Positions 1 through 15,800 are shown, counted from the stretch's first letter. The stretch is DNA of 64,000 nucleotides from Trochalopteron elliotii (GCA_024734555.1 JANPWX010019976.1:253031-317030); one strand, 5' to 3'. Program-made: numbers and translations. Notes: generated by a model from the letters alone, not told the origin.

Positions 1-776
1 CATTGTGCTGGAGGTTGCCGTTCACATCCTGCGTCAAAAGGCTTTAACCTTTTGAGGTTAGAGATCATATAGCAATATATATGATTTAGCAATATACAAA
101 ATAAACATTGCTATACCTAGGCCACTGGAACATGGCTGTATAACCAGGGGAAATGTATGGCCACAGCCACTTATGTATAGAGACTGAAAATTTGACTGCA
201 TGACTCTGTTCCAGGCACACTCCACTAAAGCTCAGGCAGTGTTAGTGGCACTGCTGAGACCAGTCATCTGCAAAGCCTCTTTGCTTACTGACTGTATCCT
301 TCCTGAGATGTGAGCACTCCTGGAGTTCAGCCATTTACCCTAATCCTGCCATTTCACTTTAGATAGAAAATTCCCACAACCACATCTAGCTGAATGTCTG
401 GAAGATACTGCTTAGTCAAGCAGAGTCTGAATGGATACTTGGAAAGTCCGTGAAAGATATGATTTTATTTACAAGAAACTCAATTTCTTCAAAATGTATT
501 GCTGAATGTTCTAATACTATTCCTTCTCAGGAGTCTTTCTGATGTTGGACAGGTGAGGATGAACTGAACTGACTTGGATGCATTTTGACTGATATGCTCA
601 TGCACTGATGATCAAGTGAGCTGGAAGACAGCGTACAGACATCTGGAAGCATGCTACTCCTAGTTAAATTAAAAATTAGCTAATCTTGAGTGACAGGTTG
701 TATACAAAAAAAACAACCTGGTAAACTTCTCCAGGAAGTGTGTTGGGGATAATGCATATTGGTTTCCTGTTTGCAG

Positions 777-880
777 GAGCACCAGAACTTTTACTCCAGT
801 GACATGTCCTTGGGCTACCTAGTACTTTCTGTGAAGTACGAACAGATTGAGAAACAGGAAAATCTACGCCTGTTGCTGAG
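777..880 (+). CDS. RAP1GAP-like: RAP1GAP-like exon a
   Basis: First exon visible in the window. It starts in phase 0 after TTTGCAG and encodes EHQNFYSS...SVKYEQIE...LLL, matching the N-terminal edge of the Rap-GAP dimerisation region. It ends on AG of a split Arg codon before GTAACA. The upstream 776 bases look intronic. Confidence 0.88.
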
Positions 881-3800
881 GTAACAGTGGCTGTTATTGA
901 AGTGCATGCTACTGTGCTGTGTCTTACCTTGAACTCCCTCTGCACAGATGGGGGTGGTAATTTTGTGTCTTTCTTCTGGAGAGAAAAGAAACTGCAAAGA
1001 AACCTTTGACCCTTTTCTTTTTTTTGCCTCCTGCTCTTGAGTTGTGCTCAGCAGTTTCCTTAAAGAAGATGATGTGGTGCTTACAGGTGCATCTTTGTAG
1101 TACCTGTGTGGAAAATACCTGTTCTTCCTTCAAATAGAAAGTTTTTCTGTTTATTCTGTCTACTTAGAGACATGTGAGTACTCTCTAGGAGAATATGGAT
1201 TCCTTAATGGAGGACAGCCTAGCCCAGGCTTTGTACTTGAGACTAAGGCTCCCTTGAAGGTGATCTAGAGCATTCCCTAGGTTCCCAGGGCAATGAAGCC
1301 ATAACCCTTAGAGAGGGTTATGAAGAGAGACATTACCTGGAAAGAGCTGCTGAATGGAATACAAGAAGAGAGAAGGATCTTGTGTAGGTGAGAGGCTCCT
1401 GCGGAGAAGCTTTTTCCTGCACTATGGTCTGGGTGCACTCCCAGTAGGCAATGCTACTGGAACCAAGTGATGTACAGTTGCTGCTGACAAGGATTTGTCC
1501 AGGACTGAGGGAAAAAAAATGGTTGCATAAGAATTAGCTACAAGAAAATCACTGATGGGTTTCCTCCAGTGTCTGCAGAGAATACTTCAGACTGCCAGCA
1601 ATAATCTGGAAATAAAGAGAAAGCTTGTTTGTGAGCCATGTCTGGGAATGTTTATCTTCCTATATGGAAGAGACCAGGGAAGAACAAAAGGGTAGTTATT
1701 CCCCTATTAAGATATTTTACTATATGCAGTACTTTTTGCTCAATAGCTTGTTTATAATGGTTTGAAGAGGCTTTTGACAGCCCAATATTTCTTCTTCCTT
1801 AGAAAGATATCTCTCCTTAAGTACACATATAAAGATAAAGGCAGCTTTCCTCTGTCGGCTTTCTGGAACAATGCTACACCAGTTTCTACCTCCTTTACTT
1901 TGCATAGATCTGCTTTCCTAGGCTGTTTCTAACAGACCTTTTAACAATTTTTCAAGCCTTCACTGATCATTGGAATCCCTTATTATTCTGTGTCCATGAG
2001 TTGTATTTTGACATTTAGATTTCTGTGAAAGAAAATGGTGTGGGGGGGAAGCAAAATACTTCTTCAAGGCAGACAAGAGTGCAAAGGAGCAAGACACTCA
2101 GGGCTCCTGTTTTGTCTTCCTCTGCTCACCACAACAAGTGATGGGAAGTAAGAAGTGAAAATATCTTGCTTTTCAGTGATTCTTTAAAGAGCCAGTGTTG
2201 CTTGTGTCTCCTTTCAGCCATGTCTCTAATGCCTTTTTTGTTTTGTGTCAGGACTCGTACTGGCACCAAACATGATCTAATTCCCATTTCCTGTCTGAAT
2301 GAGTTTCCCAATGCTGTTCAGATGGCAAAGGTGAGATTCATGCTTGCCTGTTTGTCTTATGGTCTCATTCTTCAAGTTATTTTTACCTCTCTCCTCCCAT
2401 TTCCCTCTTTTTCTACTATTTCCCAGTAGAACTGTCATATAGTTCCCTTTTACTCTTCCTTTTGCCTTCTTTTTTTTCTCTTCTAATTTTACCTCAGAAT
2501 TTTTGCCTGAAGGGGCTCCTGTCAGATAATTATAAACAGTGCCTACACTCTCATGCCTGCAGCAAGCCAGGGCACATGATAATCACGCTTCTGTTTCCCT
2601 GTCTCTCTCACTCAACAGCTACTGTGTGAGGATGTGAATGTTGAACGCTTCTTTCCTGTCCTCTATCCCAAGGTACAGTGTTCTGATATGTCTGTATATC
2701 ACTTTTCCATCAAGATCTGGCTTATGACATGCAGTTGATAATTCCTGTTTTCATTACCTCAGGCCTCGCAGCTTATTGTTGCATTTGATGAACACGTCAT
2801 AAGCAATAACTTCAAATTTGGGGTCATCTACCAAAAACCTGGACAGGTAAGACCCATCAGATTCCATGGTACTTGGAGGAAAATGTGAAGAGTCAGTTTT
2901 CTTAGCTTAAAGGATGTAATAGCAATGTCTGCATGGTCCAGAAGCAGTAGTGTGGAGGCAGCAGTGTTTGTGCAGTGCCGTGGTTCCTTTGGCCTGCCTC
3001 TTCCACCCGCAATGTCTCTGGCAGTATAAGCTTTGTGGATCTCTGAACCCTAACTAACCCTCATGTCAGCTTGGGGCTGAGGCACAGGACCCCAGCACCA
3101 TGGGGGACCCAGATCAGAAATGTATTCAAGCAGAGATGTTTGTTGGTTGAACTGTCTATAGAAATTACTGCCTGTTCTTGGTACTCCTTGTGCTTCTTAC
3201 TACTTCTGCTTTCCTTCTGTAGACAACTGAAGAAGAAGTCTTCAGTAACACAGTAGAGAGTCAGGGTTTCCTGGAGTTCCTGGATTTCCTTGGTGACAAG
3301 ATTCAGCTGCAGGATTTCCGTGGGTGCGTACCCAGTGCAGCTGGAAAGCCAGATTAAGTTAGGGAACATCATGTGTTCAGGGGCTGTGACTCTATTACAG
3401 CCCAGCTTCCAGAGAAGTGCTGTGTCTTCTGAATCCCAGTGCAGGTGAAGAAGCCCCAGATGCTTTTGTCAACCATCATGTCTGGGAACTAGTTGGAGCT
3501 TAGGTCTATGCTGGTATTTTGATTTAAAGATCTCCTTGTATCTCAGTTTGACCTCAGAGTATCAGCAAAGAATAATTTTATTTGGCAGCGCAAATACAAG
3601 TTTGTTTCACAGGGGTATGGGGCAGTATTGTTTTGGGCTCTTTCTGTGAGGCCTCCCATCCCTTCTGTAGTTCTAACATACGGAGTATGTTTCTCAGAAG
3701 AATGCCAAAGAAGGTAGCTGCTTTGAGGGTCTCTGGTTTAACTTCATAGCTTTTAGAAAGCTGGTATGTTCACCAGCACAGAAATGGTGCAGCTTCAGTC

Positions 3801-6800
3801 AGTGCATTGATTTGGGGAAGATTTGGTGCCTCACTATCACTGATTTCCTAAAAATTACCTTTGCTAGTGCTGATGTACTACTGTTACTGATACTGTCTGT
3901 CTTCTCTCTGCTCTCTCATTTCTGTACTGCCTGACCTATGGCATGGCTTTGCTCAGGTTCCGGGGAGGCTTGGATGTTACCAGAGGTCAAACAGGCACTG
4001 AGTCAGTCTATACAAATTTCCGGGGGAAGGAGATCATGTTTCACGTCTCCACAAAGCTGCCCTTCACAGAGGGAGATTCCCAGCAGGTATCAGAAGGAGG
4101 AGTAAGGATTACAACAGTGTGGCTGGGAGACAAGGGGTGTTTGAAGAAGGACTGCATAGAGGGGAGAATGACTGACTATAATGTTGGGAATTATGGCTGG
4201 ACTAATGACAAAAGTAGTGATGAGGGATTTGGTGAACAGATGGGTTTGAGATGTTAAGCAAACTGGTGTTTGAAGTCCCATCTTACTGTTCTGCTCTTTT
4301 TCACTTGCCTTCTCTCTTCATTATTTCTTTCCTTTCCAGCTTCAGCGGAAGCGTCACATTGGGAATGATATTGTAGCCATCATTTTCCAGGATGAAAGCA
4401 CACCTTTTGTCCCTGATATGATTGCTTCTAACTTCCTACATGCTTATGTGGTAGTTCAGCTCACTCATAGCACCACTGGGGACACTCTCTACAAGGTAAC
4501 CAGGATCAATACGTTAACCTCTACTGATTTTGATCCTTGAAGTGGAAACGGGTTCTTGGGCCTTCGGGAGAGGTGCAGGTTCAGCCAGATGTCGTCCTGA
4601 TTCTTTGAGTATCTACACCTGGAACACAGTTAAGTTGTATGCTTTTCAAAGTAGCTGATTAATTTCTGAAGCTTAAAGCTTTGGAACTGAAGCAGAAAGA
4701 ATTCAGCTAAAAAATTTTGCTTACATTGAAGAGTGAGAGCCACAATCGATACCACTTTGGGGGTTGTCTCACTTACATTGTATAAATCAGATGAAATTCA
4801 TGTCTGCATTGCCTGTGCTGCACAGCACAGTGCTTGCAGCTTGCACTGCCTGAGGCTGCAGGTCAGATACAGCTGGTTGGCCTAACCATGGAATCCAAGC
4901 CAGCTACAACTGCTTCTGGGGATTCCAGAACTGATGCTCATCTGGCAGGGAAGTGTTACCTGTTAGGGCCTTCCAGCTGAAAGAAGACCTGCTAGAGCCC
5001 AGATTATCTGCAGCCTTTAGACACAGCTTGTTCTCTCTCTGACGTGACTCCGTATGGATATCTGTATAACTTTATGTTAACTTTCAGTGATGCTGAGAGA
5101 GCAGAAAATATGAAGAAACTTGGATTTGTGATGGATTTTCCATTGTAGAGACATTTTAATCCAAGTTCCATGTGTTGTATTACGTAGGGGTTTTGATATG
5201 GTGATGATGAGTCCTTATGCTTTGGAGGTCTACAGGAACACCAAAAATACCAAAATTAGGACAGTATCCCTATCTCCTCTTCCACCAAGAGGGTTTTGGT
5301 GGTGGAGCAACCACTTCTCTTATTCCCTGTGCTTTGGGCAGCTGGTTTGTAGTGAAAGCCTTGTGTTGACAAAGTGGGAAATGGATTTGTAGAGAAATCT
5401 CAAAGCCTGACAGAAGGCTCACATAGTATGTATGTGTATGCAAACTTTGAGATAAGAAATGCTGACTTAGAAATGCCATGGAATAGGAGAGACATTGTTG
5501 AGAGAGAAATGGAACTAGAAACAAGTTTCAAATGATGGCCTTGCAAATAAGACTAGATACTGTGGAGAAATAGAGCTATGAAAGTTGCATTGTAGTAGGA
5601 CCCACGAGGGGTAATTTTAGGTGATTGGCATTAAGGCATTTACAGCATTGTGTGGCAAAAGCTGATAGGCCAAGAAACGCTTGTAATGTATTGTAATTAG
5701 GAAATAGTTTGGCTTCTGATTGTGATGGCATAAATTATAACACCTGTATTGTCTCACCCTTCGCATGAGACTGAAAATAAAAGTTTTTAGAACGCCTCTC
5801 AGTTGCCCCATCTCTGTGTCAGAAAAGGGTATAATCCGACAAAGACCAGGCCATGGAGTTCCAGTTCTCTTCTTGGTCTCTGTTTTGTAGGGCACAAAAA
5901 TTCACTGGACTTTTAATGACAAGGAAAGAGCTGGGAAAGCTTGCTATTTGTTGTGTGTCTTCCTGCCATTATTTTCATCTTTGCCTGTCTGCAGTACCTT
6001 TTTTTTTTCTCGTTAGTGTAATGGGGCTGATTCATTCCATGAAGAAGAAATCATCCCAGTAATCACCCTAGATCCAATGCAGAGTTTTCTGTAAAGGCTT
6101 TTCTAAAGGGGCTTTAACTGATGCTGGCTGCCTTGAGAGCATTGTAGTACACAAAAGACTGCCATTTGAAAGATTTCTTTGCCATCCCTTGTTCCATTTA
6201 CCTAAGCTTTAGTGCCTACTGTTAAATTGGAATATTAACTGAATTTATTTCACAGAATCATTTTTTGCAATCAGAAAACTAAAAATGCAAAGCAGGATTT
6301 TAACTGGTAGATATCTATTAGGAGAGAGATGGAGTCTGTTTAATTAGGAGAGGTGGCCTAAAATGTGAGAAATCTGAATTAAATCAAGAGCCAATTTCCT
6401 TCTTCCTCTCATTAAATTCACACCTCTCAGTGACTCTGTGACATTTATTTGTTGTTGCTTTGAGGCAGTTGTGGTTGTTGTGACACTGTTCCCTCTCATA
6501 TGAAAGGACAAATAATGATCTTGTTTCATCTCAAACATGACAAAAATCCCCCTGTGAAATATTGTGAAGTATTGTATGTATTTGGTAGGATAGCTACATA
6601 TAATTATGGGTAAGTGCTGTGAAGAAACAAGTGACCGTATAAAAACTGGACTGTTTTTATGTTTAATGACAGTTAGTTCTTTAGACATTGGTTTGTCAGG
6701 TAGGAGCATGCTAAAAATAAATGAAACCTGTTTCTTACTAGGAAAATGCATTTGCACGTTTGCCACCTGTGACTCACAGAGGCAGTGGCACTGAGATAGT

Positions 6801-9800
6801 CCCCTCAGTGTGCAGCTTATCTCCACCAAGGATTCTCTGTAAAAAAAGTAGGTCAGTACAACCACACCGACAAAGGTTCTTTAGTGGAGGTTAATCTTGC
6901 AGGCTGAATAGGAGCATTTTTTGTTCCTAAATATACTGGTTATACTAGTTATTATTTTAAATAATTTTTAAAAAGCAGTCAGTTGCTTTTTTTATTGCTC
7001 TTACTGTGTGCACGTCTAGCTGGCTGAGTTTCTGGGAGATAAATGAGTGCGTCCATCCACTGAGTTCAGGAACAGAGGGATACACAGGACAGTGTATTGC
7101 ATCTCTTTTGTATAGGTAAATTATTTAGGAGGAATCAGATCTATCATAGTAGTTTGATGGTCTCACCTGTGTTCTGATAGTCATTTTTTTCCCCTTTCAT
7201 TATTTCAGGTTTCAGTCACAGCGCGAGATGATGTCCCCTTCTTTGGACCACCTCTGCCAAATCCAGCCATATTTAAAAAGGTTTGTTTCTCTGGTCCAGT
7301 GTTAGCTGGCAGGGGACATGGTGCACACACTTGTGTTCTGAGTCAGTATTGTCAGTCTGCCTAGAGCACTTTGGAGGTCCAAAGAGTAGTAAGCAGAGCT
7401 TTTATACTGTGATATTTTTACTCGTGTTTTCATCTCCAGTTTAGTCTAGTCTTCATCTTGTCTTGTAGAGTGCAGAGTTTCGTGAATTCCTTCTGGTCAA
7501 GCTCATCAATGCTGAGTATAGCTGCTATCGAGCTGAGAAATTTGCTAAATTAGAGGTGGGTCTGTTACCTGGATGCTTTAATTAAAAATTACAATTATAT
7601 ATAGATAATAAATATATTATTATCAGATAAAGAAAATAAAGTAAAATTTCTGACTTCTGATTTTGTGTTGCTTAAGAAAGGAAGATGAAATGTGATTTTA
7701 TACTCAGTTATGGGATATTTCCTTCATATTTCTTAGCAGGTGTGATAGAATATGAACAGGTACATTTTAATATGAAGATCTAATCATCAAGTAAGGATGG
7801 GAATATGATGCATATATTTTGCTGGAGGAAATTCTGTATTAGCTGAAATTTAGTATTATGCTACAGGATGCATGCTGATATCACTGATTTTTGGTTCAAG
7901 GTACCCCAAATTCTGTTCCAGACTCTGCTGTTGTCTGATCTAGAAAAAAAACATGTCTCTGTTTCATCAGCTTTAAAGAACCATCCTTTATGATTTGCTT
8001 TAGAAAGAGTTTAAAAGGGCTGAGTGTTACTATGATGTATTCTGTAACTATGCAGTTAAAACCACTTCATACTGTTTAAAGTAATTTTCTTGGGGTTTTG
8101 TTGTTGTCATTGTTGGTCTTTTGGGGTTTTTTTTTAAGAAGGATGTGAGACACTGAAAAAATGGGAAGAAAATCTCTCTGCTTCCAATAAAAGTTTTTCT
8201 CATTCCTAATGCTGATGCAGGAAAGAACACGGAGTGCCCTCTTGGAGAGCCTTTTTGAGGAGCTGCAGCTTCGCAGCCGCAGCATGATGGGATTACCTGT
8301 AGGGGAGGATGACAAGATAGAGAATGGCAGTGGGGGCTTCCTCGAGAACTTCAAGGTGAGCCATTCTACAAACATACATTGTGTTCAAAAATTCCATACT
8401 GGACCTTAGAAGTCAAACTCTTTATGCTTCATGCTGGTGTCAAGTGTTAGATGTGGTTTTATTCCATGACTTACAGAAGAAGGAGTCAGTGTTTGCAAGA
8501 GGAATGGTAATAACTGCGAGCAAGGGGCTTTCAGTTCCTACAGCAGATGTCTTTCAGTTCATTTTCGTTATAACTGAAAGGATTGCAGGAGCCACTGCAA
8601 GAGTTTCTAACTTATCTCTGAGTGTACTGTCTAGAAAAAACTGTGATGCTTTACTTACCCTCTAAAAGCCAGAGTTAATTTACCTTTTTTAGTGTAAATG
8701 GCATGTTAGGGAGTTTTTATTATTGATTTTTTTTTAATAAACCAGGTGATAGAACTTCCTTTTAGAAATGATAAAGATGATTTATATGAGAAAGCAAAGA
8801 TTTTGTATGAATGGGCAAACTGAGTTTTGAACTGGTTACATAGAGAGAATCTTTATTGTTTTCCTATTCTATCTACTTGCCCTTTCCCACTTACGTGGGA
8901 AGTGCCTTGCCACTTCTTTTATATAAGTTATCTCTCTGGAAAGAGGGATGTATTATAAATAGCATTTCTTCAGATGACTATATGGCTTTGTATATTGGGT
9001 CAATTAGAGTTATTAAGGTCTGTAAAACTAACCTGTTAACAAATAGGTTTGGTAGCTGTATGCATAGCTTTGGTCAGATCTGGGATGCTTTGGTGAGGTG
9101 TTTTTACATACAAACTGCCTTTGCTGCTAACCATGAATTTTAACCCATCCATGTCTTACTCTAATTCTTCCAAAATGTCCTTTTATGACTTCTGACAGAT
9201 GCTGTGATTTGCATGTCATGTACACAGATGACATTTGTAAAAGGCTGGAAAAGGCTGAGTTAAGTCAGGAAATGGCTTTTTCAAATGCTGCAGGTTTTGA
9301 TATGGCTGCTTTCCCATTGAAACCAGAACTCAAGTTCATATGAGACTGAACCTTACAGCCTTGAACAGGAGTTTGATTTTGTATTTTATAGCCTGCACTG
9401 GATAAGACTGCTCCAGGTGATGCTGTTTAATCCAGTGTGCTGGGATACTGGTAGGAAACCTCTATTCATTGCAATAGGAGAAGGGAAGTGAAACTAGAGA
9501 ATATACTTGAGGAAGAGCTCTTCCTAGAGCTCCATGAATCAGCTAGGACCGAAACATGGCAGTATCTAAGGTGCTGCCTTCTAGGAATTAGGATCTGTGT
9601 GGTTCTGGTGTTGGTCTGTCACAACTTCCCACCCAATCTGTGGTGCTTCTCACACTACCCTACCGTGTGCATGTCTATATGTGTATATCTGTGTTTGTCT
9701 GTTTCCCTGCCTCCCTCCTGTTCAGCGGGTGATCAGAGGCCGCAGCCAGAGCCTGGATACCATGGGGATATCCATGAGAAAGCAGCAGCCAGCCACCCTG

Positions 9801-12800
9801 CCCAGCCGCCCAGCTACAGCTGGCCTTGCCCTCAGCCAGAGTGTCGCCGAGGGCCCTAAGGCCATTGCTGCGGTAAGGTATTCGGGTGGGCTGTAAGAAG
9901 AGAACCCGGCATACCTTTGTAACCACACACACATTTCCTTGCCCTATTAGCTTGTCCTCTTGTCCCACTGTGAATCTTTTTGTTGTATCATCCCATTTCA
10001 CAAGTGGTGACAGCATGTGTTGCAGTCTGTTTTGTCTGTGCCCATCTCTAGCCCCAGTTCACGTGTAAACTAGAGCTGAGACTGATGCAGACTGGGAGAA
10101 GAAAGCCAAACATGATTCTATATCAGACATCTATTTCTGCTGTCCTGGATTAGATCCTGTAGAGTGCCATGTGTTAAAAAATGCATGCACTGTGGTTTGG
10201 CTGGAATGGTACTGTATTGTCACATGGCAAGACCTGAGAACGTAAAGACACTAGAACTGTTTCATTTTCTTCGATTTCGCCAATCAGACTATTTTTTGTA
10301 ATATAAACAGGTGCACAAGATATTTAAGGTGCTGTTTTGCTGTAAATAGAATTTGCATGTTGGGATCAAATAGCACAATTAATAAAGTTTGGGGTGAGAA
10401 AAAGAATGAATATTTCTAGTCACTATCAAAGCCTTTCTTATTCGATAGGGATACTAAACACATGTGACCAATGAATTAAAAATCTATCACAGATCTTTCC
10501 AGAAAAGGATCCATGTTTCTGATATTGAAAATATGGTTACCTTGGCCAAAGTGCATCCAGCTGGTTGTGGTCTCTGGACTGGTGATGTCAATACAGGCAA
10601 ACTACAAAAAAAATCCATCTCTGAGTAAGCCAAGAAGGTGCCCTTCAGTGTGAAGATTTCTTGGTGACTGTTTACTTGGTTGTATGCATTCTTTATGTCA
10701 ATACAACAAAGTTGCAGCATACTAATGACTTGGGTTTGCTGCCTCCTTTGCTCCTTTAACTTCTGTTTTCTTTGCCTTTCTGGTTCTGCCTCTCCTCTTA
10801 CCATATGGGGATACCTCCCTTCCCAAGCCTGTTTCTCTGTATACTGGCTGTGTTCTGCCTTTGTTTCTTTGTATCTCTGTCCCTTTCTCACACCACCTTT
10901 TTAAGCCCTGGCTGCTCTTGCTCGCTGACAGAAAGCACTCCTTGCACAGGTGGAGCTGAGCTCTTGTATTGCAGTAAACGAGAGGATCTGGATCCATGTT
11001 GCAAACTCTTCTCCTGTGCTTTCAGTTCTCCACAGCTTTTCCTGTCTTGTTCCTCTTCTTTCTGTCATGCTTTCCTTTTTTCTAGTCCTTTGCCTTGCCT
11101 GGTAGGAGCCCATCACGTACTCGAGCCAGCCGCTTCCACGGGCGACGGAGTAGTGCCATTGGCATTGAAAACATACAGGAGGAAAAGAGGTATGAGCTGT
11201 GGGGAGATGAGACAAAGGGGGTAAAAAAACCAAGAGGAGAAAAGGAGCATAGAAAGGCAGATATAGGCAGAGGAGGAGCCCTCAGGGAGGAGAACTAAAG
11301 TGGAAATGGTTGGAATGGGAAGAAAAGGGACTGATTATCGACTGATGGAGAAATGGACAAATAACAGAAACAGACAAAAATTGAAAGAGGACATCTGGAG
11401 ATGGAGAGAATCAGTATTTGAGGAAGAATGGAGGAAATGGGTGGAGGAACATTATAAGATCACTCTTAAATATTGTGCAAGTATGACCCAGGACTCTTGA
11501 GTTTCCTGTTCTTCACTCACCACTTTTAGAAGAGAGTCAGATGAAAGGCTGGTGTTTGAGAAGGGGATGCTTGATTGATTGTTTGTTTTCATGTTAAAAT
11601 ACTCAAATAGGCAAAACTTCTGGTAACGTAAAGGATTTATTTAAAACAGCTTTAAGTCCAAATGACTAGTGTTCAAGTTAGATTGTCTGAGAAGTAGTTA
11701 TAATTAATGGATAATATACTGCTTCAAGGAGTGATTTGGCATATTTGACAGAATTATAACCATTCAAAAGTTGTCTACTGGTCACGAGAGATCATTTAGT
11801 TGAATTATAAATTTCTCTCAGCTCTAGCTGAGACACCTTTTTAAGATTATACAGTCTCAAAAGTCACATGAATGCTCTGCATCTAATACTCATTTTTCCT
11901 AGTTGCAAGAATTCCAGGAAACAGCTTAAAAACTGGGTGCCAAAGGGGGAAAGTCATCTCTAATGTGAAAACTAGTTATTTTAGGAGGAAATTACTGAAT
12001 TTTCCCTTCTTTCTTAATGTGGTACCGATGACCTAATCTGAATAAAAATAGAACTTCTTTTGAGAAAAATTAAACCTTCAGAGACAACTGTCCTGTAATA
12101 GTCTCAACTATCACAGTAGCCACAGCTCCTCCACTACATGAAATACTTTTGTACCTGAGGCAGCTCTGTCCTTCAATCCATTACTTTGTGTATAACAACC
12201 ATTTCTATCCCCTTGAAAGATCTGTAAAACTTTCCTACTACAGGAAAACCCCCTGGATTTATTTTCTTTTTTTCCCCGGCTCTTTGTTTGGAGGGCTCTG
12301 ATTAACTAATTGGCTTATTTAGCTTTCCTTTTGCTTACTTGCAAACTTAGATGTGAGGAACAGGAAGCCTTAGCTTGTATTTTCTGAAAGATTTTTTTGG
12401 TCATTCTTGAAGGTCCAGTTTCATTAGCAACTGCTCTAACAGTTCGTTGTTATTGAAAGCAGATGTGATACTTCCCCTCTGTCCCTTTCATCTACCCAAT
12501 CCTGACTATTCCTTGTGATGATTGCTCACATCCCTAGTGGGTCTTCATGGAACTGATTCAGCCCATTAATCAAATAGAAGAAGTATCAACTTTCTTTCAC
12601 TGGATTAATTATCTGCCAGGTTCTGCCATGAACTGGCTCGTGGAGAAGTCTGATGGGTACCAGGACTGGTGGAAAGTGCACTCAGCAAGATTGAAGGAGG
12701 CGGGAGCATGCTCTCTTTCTGGGAACAGTGAGCTCAAAGTGTCACGTGTGACTTCACCCTGAAGCTGTAACCTAATGATATGCAGGCTTTGCTGACAGAG

Positions 12801-15800
12801 CTGACCCAGTCCATCCTGCTTGTTAGAGTGCTGTAGGAGTTCCAGGGTTGTTTTAATTTTAGAATTACTTTTTTGTCAGGGTAATTTCCAGTCTCACAAA
12901 CAATTGTATTAGCATAAGTGAGGATATCAGAAACTCTGATGTGAGGGGCATGGGTAGGGTCAATTGACCAAGAGGACAGAGGACAAACTTTGTGACAAAC
13001 TCCATCACTGAAGCCCTAAAAAACACCCCCAGAATCCCTTAGTTTTCCTTTCTTTAATTAAATGTACCTCTCATTTCAGTTACTCAAACAGACAACTTTC
13101 TTCAGAGGTATCTTGGCAAGTCCTAGTAGCAATAACACTTTTGTAACTATCATATCTTTATTAAATCTTACAGCTCCTTAAGAGCAGTGGAATGGGGAGG
13201 ATAGAGGAAAAAGTTAAAAAATTAAAGGTGAATACTGAAATTAATTCAGGCTTTTATATCAGTTCAAAAGCAGCCTTAAGCTGACCCTTTCCAGATCTCA
13301 CATGTCACATCTAACTAATCTGCCCTTTTCAGCATAACTGTTTGCTTCCTTTTTAAGTATATACAGGAGATACAGCTTTGTACTGTGTCTTGTAAGGCAG
13401 TGTTAGAACAGAAGGTAGTTAACTCTGGCCCTGGGTTATAGATGGTTTCTCTTTTCTCTGGCAGAGACACCACAGAGAGGATACAGAGAGTGTTGGACAG
13501 TCCAGGAACTTTCTTTGACCTGAAGTCTGATGGATCATCCAGTCCCAGCTCTCCAGAGTTCCCCAGCAGGAAGAGCAAGTGAGTTGAAAATAAATTTTAG
13601 TATTTGAAAGGTGCTCAATGTCTTTGGTATTGGCTTAAGTGAGGTGCATGTCTTGCTCTGTTGGAGGCTTTACTGAAATTGTCAACATCAGGCATTGTTG
13701 ACAGCATCTCAAAACAGCATCTCAAAAGTTGGACGTCTGGCTGTGGCACAGTAGTTCAGAGCCTGTCAGGAACTTGGCTTCCTTAAACAGACTGTGATGA
13801 AAGATTGGACCACTTGATTTGGGTTATATCTTTACTGTAATGTGAGCTTGCATCCAACAGGATACACAAAATCCTAGCTGTCCAATTATCCATGTTTACT
13901 CGTGTGTATGTTTCCTCTATAGTTTGCTCTGGAGTGATTTTGGAGCTTCATGGAGAAGCTTGGACAAGGGTATGTTGGGATGTTGGGTTGTACTCAAGTT
14001 CTGCCCCTTTAAGCAGGATTCATGCCGCTGCTCCCAACCAGCGTGAACTAACCTGTCCCCAGTCTCCCCAAAGTGTTACAGCAGGATTCCAGCACTGTCT
14101 CATGTGTTGCACCTATGTTTCATTGCTAAAGCACGCCATACCACACCCAGTGGTATGTGCAAAACACTTCATGCAGTAGTCTGCAAGTTAATTCTCCAGT
14201 TTCTGGTTGTCAATAACTGGAAGAATGCAATTTCCTGGTAGTGGAGCTTTGCTGCTGCTAAGCTGTATTATAGTGGGATGTGATCCTACATAGAACACTT
14301 CAGGAAAACCACCCATTTACATTTCCAAGACTCCAGAACAGCCTGTCTCTAAATCAAAGGTTGCAGCTGACTTTCTGGAACATATTACCACACCTAATTT
14401 TTTTCAAGAAAACTTGGATGAGACCTGTGGCAAGAAGGGTAGCAAGTACTTTGTATTAGGGCATTTCCTTTTCTCAGGACTGTGGATACTCTTAAGAAAA
14501 TTTCAGGAGGTGCCCTAGAACCAGGCATCTATGGTTATAGTTGCTTCAGGTGCCAAATTTGACAAAGGAAGGGTCTCCCTTCCAACTACACTCAGTGCTC
14601 CCTAAGAATTACAAGCTGGTGACTATCTGCAGTAGTTCAGCTACCCAGTTGTATGCTGTAGGACTGCGCTCAGAATTTTGTCACAGCCAAGGTGCAGTCT
14701 TCTGGCATGTTTTTGTGTGTGTACTGGTTTTTGGGTTGGATGAGGGCCCAGATTTCGGTGTGGAGGAGGATGGGAGCACATCTAAGAGATACAGACCATT
14801 TTAGGTGCTAGCTCTGGCAGCTGAGGACTAGAGGGAATGCAGGACGTGGAACTGCTGATTGGTCAGCACCCCCATCTTCCAGCATTACTGCATCATTCCA
14901 CCTTTCCTTCCTCATCCTGCCTGGGACCTTGTTAGTGGACTAGAAATTCCTGACAGGTATGTGTGAGGGAATCTTGCTCTGATTAGATAGCTGATTACCT
15001 TGCATAATCACCAAGAATTCTGCTTTCCCCACTTTCCATCCGCCATGCTCCATCAATTGAGGAGGTGAGCCAGCTGCAATGGCTGTTTCAGAGAGCAAAC
15101 ATAGCATGGGATTTTACTAACAATACTTGCATGAATATTGTTTATGCACATTAGGCATGACCTGTATGATTTGTCAGTCTGTCTAGTTCTGTTCCAGGAT
15201 TCTTTTTCCAGTCATGGACTCAAAACCACTTAGGATCACCAGAAAAAAAGAAGTATTTTCATGTCTGTGGTTGTTTAGCCCATTCCTGGACAGTTCATTT
15301 ACAAGGTGGGATTGCAGCATGCAGTTGGCACAATTAGTGATCAATCAGAGTTAAGAGTTGTGGTCTCAGAGTTAGGGACTAGCCCATGTGCAGCCATACT
15401 TGTTGCATGACATTGGGGACAGGGAATTAAGAACATGTAATTCCACCATGTAAAGCACACCATTTTCAGCAAGACAGTATTAGCACACTATTGCAGGAAA
15501 ATGCTGGGAGTGTAAAGTGTCTTGGAGACAGTTTACTGGTGTTCTGCTGAAATAGCCTACCTGTTGTTCATCAGCTGTGAAACCAGTATCAAGATGTTGG
15601 CATACTTCCAATGCAAAAGAGTTCTGCCTTGTGCTAGAATAATTTATGTAGCCCCTATTAGATAACAGAATGGGCTGTTCCTGGTAGTATGTCATCTATG
15701 TCATCAGTCCACTCCTGGTTCTCTCCCTGGAGTCACAAGAAATTTCCTTTACCTCAGAAATGTCCAGCATGATATTACTGGTCTTACATAGTCATTTCAG

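Noticed and set aside
6344..6865. A 173-codon minus-strand open frame inside a RAP1GAP-like intron
   Set aside because: No recognisable domain, low-complexity Thr/Gln patch, antisense to a well-supported gene and lacking a convincing promoter or splice context.
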